From NCBI GenBank assembly GCA_003117195.1, contig BDSI01000033.1, forward strand, positions 1,016,362 through 1,080,361: a stretch of DNA of 64,000 bases, in the 5' to 3' direction. Shown here piece after piece: positions 1-10,900 of this stretch (position 1 is the stretch's first letter; each line of letters begins with the position of its first letter). The notes under the pieces were generated by a model, which saw nothing but the letters and a program-made list of their open reading frames with translations, had not been told where the DNA came from and ran no database searches. The stretch is from Eudorina sp. 2006-703-Eu-15. Its lineage: Eukaryota; Chlorophyta; Chlorophyceae; Chlamydomonadales; Volvocaceae. Made by a program: the position numbers and the translations under genes.

Positions 1-1366
1 AATGTGCCTCCCTGATTTTTGATGAAAGTTTGAGACGAGCTGGTCTCGTCCGTGGCCTGGGTGCCAAATGGCCGACCCATGTGCCTGAAGCTGCGGGGTT
101 TTGCCCGGCACTCGGAGAGAACAGGCAGATGGACCCTTGGGGCAGTCGGGCTTGTGGCCAGCCGGTGTGGAAGGAAGAATGCTTCAATTCTCGGAGTCTT
201 GACTGGCTTGAAACCGAACAGTGGATGCGGGAAGGGTATTTCTAGGTTGGCGCGAGACACGGCTGTCAAGCGTTGCCAGTAAGTGCAGTCCAACGGGATT
301 CACTATCGAGTATCCCAGATGGACTCACCCCCGTGCCGCACCCTCGTCTGGGTTTAGCAAGTGGATTTCTAGCGGTCTGGGGGCGATCGCTTCCTTTTGG
401 ATAGGAAGGGTCGGCAGGGATCTTGCGCAGCGGACTGGCGAAGGTCTAGTGCCTCGTGAGACGGAGTGATACAGGTTTGGACTGGCGGCAAAGCCACCCT
501 AGGCCCCTTGCTCTGCTTGAGTTTTTGCTGAGGACATGCGCCCGCAGGTAGGTGCGCGAAAGCGGGGCGTTGATGGGGCTTTTCCGAGCGAACACGCTTG
601 GATGACCAACGGGTGGCTGTGATGGCGGACAGCGTGCATGTCGTAATGGGCAGGATGATTGGCGGTCTGCAGAGTTGCGACGTTCGCGTGTGACGCACCG
701 TTGAAGCATCCAGTCAGGACGGCTCTCGCGTCCGAGTCCATGAGGTTGGTCACGACCAGGTATAATGCCTCCACTCCCAGTCCCACCAGTGAATTCCGTA
801 GGATCCGCGGACAGGGTCCCGGAGTTTTGGCTGCGTCTTGATTCATGGGACGTTGACGCCTTGGTCGTTGACGGACGATTGCCTGTGGCGGCCACTGCTC
901 ACACGCGCGCCATCGACGCTGCATGCTGGCATGTTGCTGAGGTTTTGGTGTGTGTGTGTGTAAAGTGCGATGTCATGAGCGCTTCAGGAGCGAACTGCTT
1001 GAAGAGCAGGCGTCGGAATCGAGCATCACGGTTTGCTATGCGGGTTCTGTGATTGTGACAGTTACGTTGTACCAACCGCCGGCAGCCTGGCACACACGGA
1101 CAGCGCGGTGCTCGAGGAACAGGATGTCCGTCACAATGCCTCTCATCTAACGCAAATAAATGCCATAGTAGCAGTCGATCCCAAAGTTTCTCGAGTTTCA
1201 TAGCACGGTTGGGTAAATCGACTGTCCAAAACGACGGTTGATATACTGTAAGACAGCGTACGGCAAACATTGCAACACCTAATTTGTCAACACCAGCAGG
1301 GGCAAACAAGAAGGGACACGTCCTTTCACAAGGTCGCTGTATGTTTTCCACATCTGGCTACTGACC
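1..1366. other. Upstream stretch, no supported gene
   Basis: I find no reading frame here with recognisable similarity or splice structure. A minus-strand open frame at 924-499 has a fairly balanced amino-acid composition in its middle part, so a weak coding exon cannot be excluded. The right end probably holds the promoter and 5' UTR of the coiled-coil gene that starts at 1367. A short (GT)n run lies near 950-960. Confidence 0.4.
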
Positions 1367-4300
1367 ATGGCGAGCCAGACAGCGCGGATTGCAGAGCTCG
1401 AGGCTGCGTTGCGAAATCTGGAAAAGGAACGGGACGACCTCGCCGCTGATGTCGAGAAGCTATGTCTCCAAAGCGGGTCCTCGATGTTTGATCCAAATTA
1501 CTTATTGACCGAGCGGCTCAGAAGCTCAGAGGCCGAAGTTAAGCACCTGCGCCAGCAGCTGTCCTCCGCAAAGGAAGAGCGAGAAAGCATCCTTGAAGAG
1601 CTTCATCTCGCTCGCACCGCCAAAGCTTCCTCGGACAGGTGCGCGGCGGAGCTGTCGGAGCGATGTAAATCTCTGGAGCGCGATGTGGTCTTCTACAAGG
1701 AACGTGCAGTCAAAGTCATGGCGGAGCGGGACCAGGAGATCGAAGACATACGGGCCGAGACCGCAGGGGCTCAAAAGCAGTTGCAGGAGCTCACCGAGTC
1801 GCTGCAGCTGGCGCACGCCTCCAAACACGACCTGGAGGCCCAGGTTGCCGCCTTGCAGTCGGAGGTGGCTGCACTTCATGCGCATCAGCAGCAGCGATTA
1901 GACGAGCGCCAGGCGGTCGGCGCAGCGGCGGAGACGGAGCTCCGGCAGCTGCGAGACACGGTGCTCCAGCTCGAGGATGTGGCGCAGAAGAACAAGGTGA
2001 CTCGGGTACAGTAAGGTCTCAGGGCTAGGCGCAGCGAGCGCAGGGCAGTATTAGAAACCACCTTTTCTCAGCGCTGTTTTTACAATCTCCTTGCACTCGT
2101 TATCCAGCTTCTCCACGTCCCGACCCTGGCATATCGGCCAGCATGAGGCGCCCCAACTGCCCCCACCATGTATGCAGCCGGGGAGATCTGATCCCACCCG
2201 GGGTCATGGCTGCGCGCGATCGCAACTCTGCCGCAGCATGCTGGCTGCGCATCATTCCGACGTCGGGGTACGGCAACCTGCCCCCCGAGCCCTCCCTATT
2301 GCCCAGTTACATGTCGGTCCTGCTGCCGGTTTCAAGAGGGCATCACCCCCGGGGGCCACTCTGAGGACCCCAACGCCAATCTCTTGACCTTGGCATCCCC
2401 CCCCTGCGCACACGCACTGGCACCACTGCCAAGGCCCACCCGCCACCCGCGGCAGCGGTTCCCCCCACCCCCTGACTTCCGGTCTCCTTTCCCTGTTCCC
2501 CCCAGTAACAGCGCTGCAATCTACGTGCACCCAGTTGCTGATCCCTCCTGTCCCATGCGTCCTTGCCGACTGAACGTCGCCTTCCCCCACACCCGTTTTG
2601 GCAGCAGCAGCGCAATATGAGCTTGTCTACCGATTTCCTATCTCCCCCTCCCAGCCGCCGACGATCTGCCGTGCCCACCTGCCCCCGCTCCGGTGTCTCG
2701 ATCACGCGTTTTCACAGACCCAGCTGGCGGAGGTTCAGGCGGAGGCTGCCCACACGCACAAATTGCTCAAGCAGGCCCACAAGATAGAGGACCAGCTGAC
2801 CAGCCAAGTGCGAGAGCTGCAGGCGGGTGGGAGTGGGCTTGCGGATGGGGGTGGGGGGAGGGGGAGCCGGAACAGCAGGGGTGGTGGTGGTGGTGGTGGT
2901 GTCGGCAGTGGGAGGTGGGGTTTGGGGATGGGGTTGCTGGGGTTGGCCTTTTATTCGGGGACGTGGGGCGGAGGCGGCTTGAGCGCGGGGGAGTGCTCCC
3001 GGCCTTGTCGTGGCATGCACGGCCGTGATTTGAGTCGGGGCCAGGGAGGGGCCCTACGACGCCCCGCGGGGGATGCTGAGGTCGCCGCCCGTGAGAGCAG
3101 TGGTCACAACCAGCGCCCAGCTGCTGTCCAGCGGGTGCATCAACCGTCAAGACTGGAGCCGCTGCGGTCGGCCAGAGAGTGATGCGTGTGCAAGGAAACG
3201 GAGCCGCGAGAAGCAGACTCCAGCGTAACAGGCGATACAGGCGATGGGAGTGGTGGTGCGTATCAGTGTACCTGGGGTGGCCGGGCACGCACCGACGTCA
3301 CAATGGGCGGCTCTCCACACGCGGATGACCCCGCCCCTCCGCTCTCCCCACGCGGATGACCCCGCCCCTCCGCTCTCCACACATAAGCACACACATACGG
3401 GGCGCGGGTCTCTGTGCTTCACTGGGCACGCTCGCCGCCTCGGGCGGGTCAACACACACGCACGCGCCCACCCGGTTCGCTCTGGCCGTGTGTTTCGTGT
3501 CGCACTCACCCGCTCACCCTGCACCTCGACGGACTGCAGGCGGAGCTGGCGGCGGCGCGGCGGCAGCAGTCGAGCGGCGGCCAGGTACGGTAGGTGGGGG
3601 CTTTGCCCCTCTCTACTGCACAGCACAGCACGCCGTGTTGTGTCCGCACATTGGTACCGGAGCGCCCCCCGCATCCCGTACTTGCGTACATGTATTCACG
3701 TGGAAGTGGATCGCATGCTGCGTGGCACAGTCGCCCTCTCCACACCCGGGGCGCTGTTGCCGCTCCGGGCTGCCACGCCCAGCCAGCCCGCGTCTTTCCA
3801 GGAGCGCATGCACCATTACGCTGGCAGGCCCTTAGCCGTGCTCCCGAAGAGCAGCGAGGGAGGAATTCCGATAACATCATGACCCCGAAATTCGAGATGG
3901 AACGGCTAACCAAACGCGGACGCTTATGGCATCCCCATCTCGCTCCCCCGCCCGGCCCTTCCTCCCCCCCTCCCCCCCTCCGCAACCCCTGTGTGCGGTT
4001 GTCCGTTGCATGATTTGTCCGTACAGTCTCCGTACATCAGTCCCACGGGCTCCCAGCGTTCCCGTACCGCCGCAGCCACGGGATCGCCGGGACTGCCCCA
4101 GAGCGGTTCACCCGCGGAGCGGGCGTCACCCGGGGCGCGGAGGACGCCGTCCCATGGGTCACCCGCGACGGCGGAGGCGGCGGCGTCACCGGCGGTGGCG
4201 TCGCCGGCGTCCAACTCGGCTGCTGGCGCGTCGACGGAGGCCATCGCGCCCTGCCTGCAGCAGCAGCAGCGGTCTGAGTCGCTAGCGGACACAGCGAGCG

Positions 4301-6483
4301 CAGCAGCTGTGGGTTTGCCATCCGATGTGGGCTCGGCAGCGGTCGCTGCGTCGGCCGCGGCTGGGGATGCGGTGGTGTCGCCCGCCGCCGCGGCCGCGGT
4401 CGCGGCGGTGGCAGGGGGCGATGGGTCGCTGGCCGAGCGGCTGCGGGAGCTGGAGGCGGCGCTCGTACAGGCCCGGGAGGAGCTCTCGCGCGAGCGTGCC
4501 GTACATGAGGACGAGCGGGAGCAGCTGCAGGTACGGTGCGGCCGTCAATGGTGGCGGGCGCCACTTGTCGATGTGCCCCACGGGTCGGAGAGCCTCCAGA
4601 CGGCGATCGATCGTTCGATCCGGAGCGATCCACTCGAGAAAGCCTGCTCCACTCCTTTGGTACGAGCCCCGTTGTCATCTCCTTCACTCATCTCCTTCCG
4701 GGATCGTTCTCGTTTCCCTGAGGGAACCGTATCCCTAGTGCTTGGGGAGGACTCACCCAGCGGCCACACGGATGAGGCTGGATTGGTTCGGGCGCCTCCA
4801 GTCCCTCTTGAGCCCCAAATCCGCAGCAAAGCCCTCTGCCCAGTGTCCACACGGCATCCGCCACCATTCCTTCCTTCTTCCCGTAATGTCGCTAACCAGA
4901 GCGCCGCCCCGCCCCTGCCCCGTCGTCTCTCAACCCGGCCAGGTCCTCCGCACCATGGCACATGACTTCAAGATCAAGTTGGCGCAGGCCACACAGGAGA
5001 AGGTGGAGGCGCTGATGAAGGCGGCGCAGCTGGCGCAGTCGGTGGCGGACGTCAAGCAGCAGCAACAAGAGCAGGTGGCGGCGGCGGCGGCGGCAGGGGC
5101 GGTGGCGGCAACGGCGGTGGCCCCCCATCGGCAGAACTCCTCCGCGTCGGACCGGGCCAGCCGGGAGCTCAGCCGCAGCCCGGGTAAGGGTCTGGATCTG
5201 CAATCTGGATCTGGATTTGGTTCTGTAAGTGTGGGTGTGTGAGCCTGTTGATGGACGACGCTGGGACTGGAGCAGGAGATAGGTAGTTGAACTGGGTCTC
5301 CGGATCTGGATCCGCATCTGGATCTGGACAGGATGGCTGGATTTCGCTTGGATGCATGGAGAGATATGAATCGCTGTACGGTTTGTTTTGGGTGTGGCGT
5401 TAGGTTGTCTTGGCGTTCGGAAAGGACGTAGTGTGTGGGATGGGACGACATGTCGGTGCCCTTGCCCCTTGGTGGTACCTCCACCGCTCGCTTGGTAGTC
5501 CTCGTCCGTGCATTGGTCTAATTGGCTTTTCAACTTGTCATCGGACACGTAAACCCTCCACAGGCGGGGCGCTCCATCCGCCTCCCACATCGTCCAATCC
5601 CAACCCGGGGGCCGGCGGCGGCCCATCCTCCGCTAGGAGCCTCTGGTCTGCATGGCTTGGCGGCGGTGGTGGCGGCGGTGGCTGGTACAGCGCGGGCGGG
5701 GGCGGCGGCACGCCACCGCCGCCACTGCCGCCAGCGGCGGCCACCGCTTCGTCACGGCACGTGGACGGTGGCACCGCCGGCGGCTTGCAGTACGCCCCCA
5801 GCGTGGCGTCAGAGGAGGGCAGCGAAGCCGCCGAGCCGGCGGCAGCGGCGTCAGCCTCCGCCGCTGCCTCCGCCGCCGCGGCGGCGGCGGCGGCGCACGC
5901 CGCCACCGTCGAGGCGGCGGAGGGCCGCAGCCGGCGGCTGACGGCACAGCTGGAGCGGGTGCGATCCCAGTTGGCGGCGGTGGACCGGTTGGCGGGGCAG
6001 GTGGGGAGGTGCGAGGCGCAGCTGCGCGGCTGTGCGGCGCTGCTGTGGAGCTCGCGGGAGGAGGACGCGCCGCGGCGGTGGGCCGCCCTGGGCGACCTCT
6101 CGCGACTGGCGGAGGAGTGCAGCACGCTGCGCAGGGAGGCGGGGCTGCCACCACCGTCACCGCCGCCGGCGGCGGCGGGGCCGCCGGCGGGGCCCGAGGC
6201 CGACTTGCCGCCGGTGGTACCTCTGGCGTTGGCCGATGCCGACACCGATTCCTTGCGGCTCCAACGGCCGCCTCCGAGTGCTTCTGCGTCGAACGGGGCT
6301 GGTGGCGGCGGCGCAGGCAGCGGCGCGGCTGGTGAGTACGACAGCAGCCTGGTGTGCACGCGCGAGGCCGGCGGTGTGCAGCGGCGCGTGGCGGAGGTGC
6401 TGGTGGGGGCGCTCGAGTTTGGGGTGCGCTCCCTGGAGCAGTACAACCATCAGTCCGCGATGTCGTCCGTACTGTACAGCTGA
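1367..6483 (+). CDS. Coiled-coil protein, multi-exon, function unknown
   Basis: Six-exon model, about 809 aa: 1367-1996, 2718-2807, 3540-3584, 4027-4530, 4943-5183, 5564-6483. Phases agree at every junction and donors are GT (two are GTACGG). The start ATG lies in a good context (ACCATGG). Residues 1-210 are almost entirely Leu/Glu/Lys heptad-type coiled coil. Further coiled-coil stretches lie near 389-423 and 424-465, separated by Ala/Ser/Pro- and Gly-rich linkers. The last exon carries a poly-Gly/Ala stretch, a Leu/Arg-rich helical segment and a C-terminus ending in VLYS. No enzyme motif, signal peptide or membrane segment is visible. A scaffold, cytoskeletal, Golgi or basal-body role would fit but is only a guess. 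The end of exon 2 is the least certain: the coiled-coil frame continues a few codons past the chosen GT. Confidence 0.72.
3319..3380 (+). repeat. 31-bp tandem duplication in intron
   Basis: Two near-identical 31-bp copies beginning ACGCGGATGACC (first bases 3319 and 3350) lie in the intron before exon 3 of the coiled-coil gene. This looks like a recent local duplication. Confidence 0.85.
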
Positions 6484-6841
6484 GTGCTGGTGTTGCCGCG
6501 TGTACGGCATCACGCACGTGCAGTCACGCGGGATGCACGCGGCACTTTGTTGTACATAACCCGTCGCGTGTCGTCATCTCAGGTCGTGAAGCTCAAGTTA
6601 AACAGAGCTGTACATTAGCAAGATCGGGCAGGGCCGAGCAGGTGGCCCTCATGCCGTATCCCATGCGCCCGCGTCGGCCTGCCGTATTCATTGCTACCGG
6701 ATGTCTGGTTCTGTCCAGGGGGATGGGACTGTCTTTTGCGACACTTGGAGGACGCACCGTAATCGGCGTTAGCAGGTTCGTGGTGAGTGAGGGCAGCGGT
6801 CGAGAGCAGGACAGGTAGTGGGGGTGGTGGGGGTGTGAAGG

Positions 6842-6846
6842 TGTAA
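6842..6846 (+). promoter_or_regulatory. Candidate TGTAA polyadenylation signal
   Basis: TGTAA is the usual polyadenylation signal of Chlamydomonas-type algae. This copy lies about 360 nt after the stop of the coiled-coil gene, a normal 3' UTR length. It is the first TGTAA I saw after the stop. Confidence 0.4.
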
Positions 6847-6935
6847 TCAGCTCAGGATGGGTGTGAGTGTGGGTGCGCGTGTGTGTGTGGTGGTGGTGGG
6901 GGCAGATGATTGAGACTTGAGGGGGACCTACCCGG

Positions 6936-6996
6936 AAGAGGAGGAGCGGGAGGAGGAGGAGGAGGAGCGGGAGGAGGAGGAGGAGGAGGAGGAGCA
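6936..6996 (+). repeat. (GGA)n purine-rich tract
   Basis: About 60 bases of nearly pure purine, mostly GGA triplets with GGAGC interruptions. It is a simple repeat with possible triplex or G-quadruplex potential and lies in non-coding sequence. Confidence 0.9.
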
Positions 6997-7687
6997 GGCG
7001 TAATGGTTGTTACCCTTTAGCACTGCTGGACAGTGGAAGCGATGGCTGTCCCGAAAGGAACCGAGTTGCCCACATCCCATCACAGGAGAGCGTAATGGAG
7101 AGCGGGGCCCGGTGGGGAACAGACTCCGGGGTTGACGAGCAGTACTGCAGGAATGAGACGGCAAGACAGTCACGCGTAGGCGCATTGACGTGACGTCATA
7201 ACGTCATGCCGAGCGAAGCGAAGCGAAGCCGCCGTGAAACGCGAACTCCCCCGCGCGCGGGCGCTACCGCCCTTTTGGGGGGCCCCGGGGAGGGGAGGAG
7301 AGGCGGTCTGGGGAGGAGGGGCCGGCGCCTGGACGGCCAGGGCGCCGAAGGCACTGACCTGGTACCGACAACGACAACAACACCAACAACACCGCGGGGT
7401 CCGCCGTGACGCCATTCATCCAACGCCCGCCATCCTGCAGTACAATTCCATCGCATACCGTACTTCCCCAGTCCTGTCTTGCAGTACAAATAAAAAGCTG
7501 TGCCATGCTTCTAGGGCGACACCCCCGCCTCCGACTAGCGCAGACACGGCAAGTCATCCGCCCCGTACTTGGGACACTCACACCCCGCCAAAGTGCCCCC
7601 ACACACGTTGCCGCCGGGGCGTGAAGAAGCCGCAAGAAGCGATGCGGTCATTGGGCTGCATGCCCGGCCCCCAGTGGGCCCCTTTTC

Positions 7688-7714
7688 GTCAATCAAGACA
7701 GCGAAACCGCAAAA
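7688..7714 (-). repeat. Dispersed motif, copy 1
   Basis: On the minus strand this reads TTTTGCGGTTTCGCTGTC followed by TTGATTGAC. The same core recurs at 17381-17402 (+), 23351-23376 (-) and 25441-25461 (-), in introns or intergenic DNA of unrelated genes. It is probably the conserved piece of a short interspersed repeat. Confidence 0.55.
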
Positions 7715-7993
7715 GAGCAACAAACCGATAACCCCCCTCCCAAGGAGCCATGGACACCCCACCGGCTCACGCCGGCCCCAGCTGACCGCACCCTTCAACT
7801 GTTCACCGCCCCGCATGCCGTAAAATCGTTAAACCGTGCGGCTGTACTGCACTGCCGTCCGCCCAAGCACTTCAACACTCGATCTCCAACTGCATGCGCC
7901 CCAGGCCCCATCTCCATTCCCAGGTACGACAAGCAAAACCTCTCCGCCGCCGACCATCTGTCGGAAACGAACCCAACAGAAGCCCAACCGCCC

Positions 7994-10900
7994 TCACGAC
8001 GGCGCGACTGCGGCTGCCGACGCCTCGCCCGCCGCAAACGACGCCCCGCAACCGCAACCGCAACCGCCCTCCCTGCTGCCACTCGAGCTCCCAACGCTGC
8101 TGCCGCCCGTCCCCGCCCCCGCCCCCGCCTGCAAGCCCACATCCCCGGTGCGCGTCGTCCGCGTCCGCCCCCGCCCCCGCGCCCACGGCCACCGCCCCTC
8201 GTCCCGCCACCGCCGCGTCCGCTCCATAGCCAGCAGTGCCTTGAGCACCTGCCGCCGCGGCCGGGCGACCCCCTCCTTGTCTTTGACCGCCGCCTGTAAG
8301 GCCCTCCAGTCCACCGGGCAGCCGACCTCCAGCAACGCCTGCAGCGACGACAGGCGGACGGAGTTGAAGCCCGTGTCGCTGGTGACGGCGGCGTGCGTGA
8401 AGGTGTCGCCGGAGTCGCTCCAGGGGCAGCCCAGGCGGCGCAGGCAGCGCAGGGTGGCGAGATCCGACATGGCGGCGGCGCGAATGTACGGCTCCCCGTC
8501 GTCCTGGCGGGCGGGCGGGAGCAAGGGTTCCCGGCGGCGGACGGGCAACGAAAGTGGGCGGAGGGCGGCAGAACGGAGCCCGGGAGTGCGCCGGGGGGGG
8601 GGGGGCGGAAGCGCGGTAGGAGGTGGCGGAAGGTGGCGGAAGGCAGGCCGGCAGGCATGCCGAATGGAAAATGTATTACGGGGACAGCGACTTGGGGGGA
8701 AACCCTGCACCTGACGGCTGCTGATGCGTTCTAGGAAGGTGAATACAGCGCGCGTCACCGACTGCACACTGCTGTACGGAGAAGCCCTGCCGTACCCCTG
8801 CCGTACCCCAACTCACCCCCATGGGGCAGCCGTGGCGTGCCAGCCACTCCAGATGCGCTTCGCCGCCCGCGTACGCCGCCGCCGCGAACACCCGCGCGTC
8901 CCACGGGCAACCCCTGTCGTACAGCCACGTCATCAATCGAAAATTGCCGTACTGCGCCGCAAGCTTGAAGACGCCCACGTGCAACTCCGCCAAACCCCTG
9001 TCGTACAGCCACGACAGCAGTTCCAGCCGGTCGGTTTCCGGCGTCTGCGGCGGCAAGGCGCACGCCCGGTACGGTAGCCGCGGCACCGCCAGCGGGGACC
9101 CACTCATCACCGCCAGTACGGCCAGCTCCCGTACAAGCTCCGGAACCGCGACGCCGCTGTCGGCGAAGGCCGCCGCCAGGGCGGGGCACATCTGCGGCGT
9201 GCGGTGGGCTTGAGGAGTAGGCTCGCCCGCAGCGGCGGCGGCCCCGATGTGCGACAGGAACTCCGACGGGTCCAGGACGCCGGTCTGCGGCGGCGGCGCC
9301 GCCGCCGCCGCCGCCTCGGCGGCGGCCGGAGCGGCGCCGCCGCCGCCGCCACGTTCCGTGATCTGTTCCACCAGCCAGGTCACCAATGGGAGGCTGCCGC
9401 CCAGCACTGCCATGCCCAGCACTCGCCGCTGGGTCACCGACGCCCCGTGGACATGCAGCAGCTGCGCAGCAACACAAGGGCCCGCCACCCCCACCCACCC
9501 AACGCCCGCGACAGGGCGGAGCAGGACGGAGCAGCAAATGAAGGGAGGCTCCGGGTTTCATGGCGACGTGAGGCGGGCGCTGTCGGGACAGGACAGGACA
9601 GGACAGGACAGCGTATGGCCACCACCATCAGAGACACCGCGAGCAGGTGGGTGCCGTAATCAACCAGCCAGCCAGACAGACAGACAGACAGACAGGCAGC
9701 CAGACACGCGTCCAAGGCCGTTGGCGCGCAAGCGCGAGATCGCGGTGCCGCGCCGCCAAGTATTCCGTACAACATGCATGTGCAGCATATGCGTGTGCGG
9801 TACACACACACGCCCGCTTCTCGCGGCCAAGGCAGCCGACCCGCACCAGCTGGTAGTCTTCCACGACGCCGCGACACCAACAGCGCGCCAGATCAACAGC
9901 GTTCTTCCGACACCGCAGCCTTCTATTTATTATATGGGTCGGGCAATTGGTATACTTTATACGCATACGGGCAACTTTCGGGCGCTAATCCGCCTGTGCA
10001 TGTCACGCACCCCTGCTCTGTCTGCTTAAGCAACACACCCGCTTCTCGCGGCTCAGTTTTCTCTCACACAGACGCCCGCGTCGGTACGACACGGCTTCCA
10101 CGCGGCTTGCCCAGCTTCAAAAACCCCGGTCCCGTTCTTCCTGTACGGTACCTGGAGCGCGCGGAGGTGGCCGCCCCGCGCCGCCGCACACGCCATGTCC
10201 ACCAGGTCAAGCGGGCGGCCCACATGCTGCTCGGACAGTCGTACACCGCCGGGGCCGAGCAGGTACTGCAGCGCCGCCAGGTTGCCGACCCGCGCCGCCA
10301 CGCGCGCCGCCGCCATCGTCATGGGGTAGCCTCGCTCCTGGAGCCACGCCAGTCGCCCCACGCAGCTGTTGGGTCTGTGGACGCCGTTGTTCGGATCGCT
10401 CGGGCTGTTGTTGGGTTGGGTGCTGCCGTCACTTGCGGCGGCGGCGGCGGCGGCGGCGACAGCCCCCGCAGTGTCCGGCCCCTCCCGCGGGTGGCCGCCT
10501 TCCAGGCCGCTCCCAGGAAAGCTCGCCGTCGTCGCCGACGCCGCTGCCCCGCCGTCCCATACCCTGCGTCGTGCCGTCGTCGTCATCATATCACGCGCCG
10601 ATTGTCATGGTGGCGGAGGTGGCGCAGGTGGCAGAGATGGCGGCGGTGGATGTGGTGGCGGTAATGGCAACATCCGTATATCACCAGGGAGGGGAGCGGG
10701 AAGGGGAGGGGATTTAGGATTTGAAGAGGGCGTCCCCGGCCCCGGGTGCGCGGGCGCCCTTCCCCCAGCTCCCACCCGCCCACCCACCCCGCCCACCTCT
10801 CCGCCACAAACTCCGCCGCCTTGGCGGAGCGTCCGTGGCCGTGGTCCTCCAGCCAGGCGACCTTCTCCGCCCAGTCCCGAGTCGGGCTCGCGGCCGCGTA

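Larger units (their letters stand above)
6847..7993. other. Convergent intergenic region
   Basis: Lies between the 3' ends of the coiled-coil gene (+) and the ankyrin-like gene (-). It holds a (GGA/GGAGC)n purine tract at about 6936-6996 and a copy of a dispersed motif at 7688-7714. Otherwise it is GC-rich 3' UTR or intergenic sequence. No gene is supported. Confidence 0.5.

Noticed and set aside
5538..6517. Minus-strand 300-codon frames opposite the coiled-coil gene
   Set aside because: Shadow frames of the GC-rich last exon; the plus frame continues the phase of upstream exons and contains the coiled-coil pattern.
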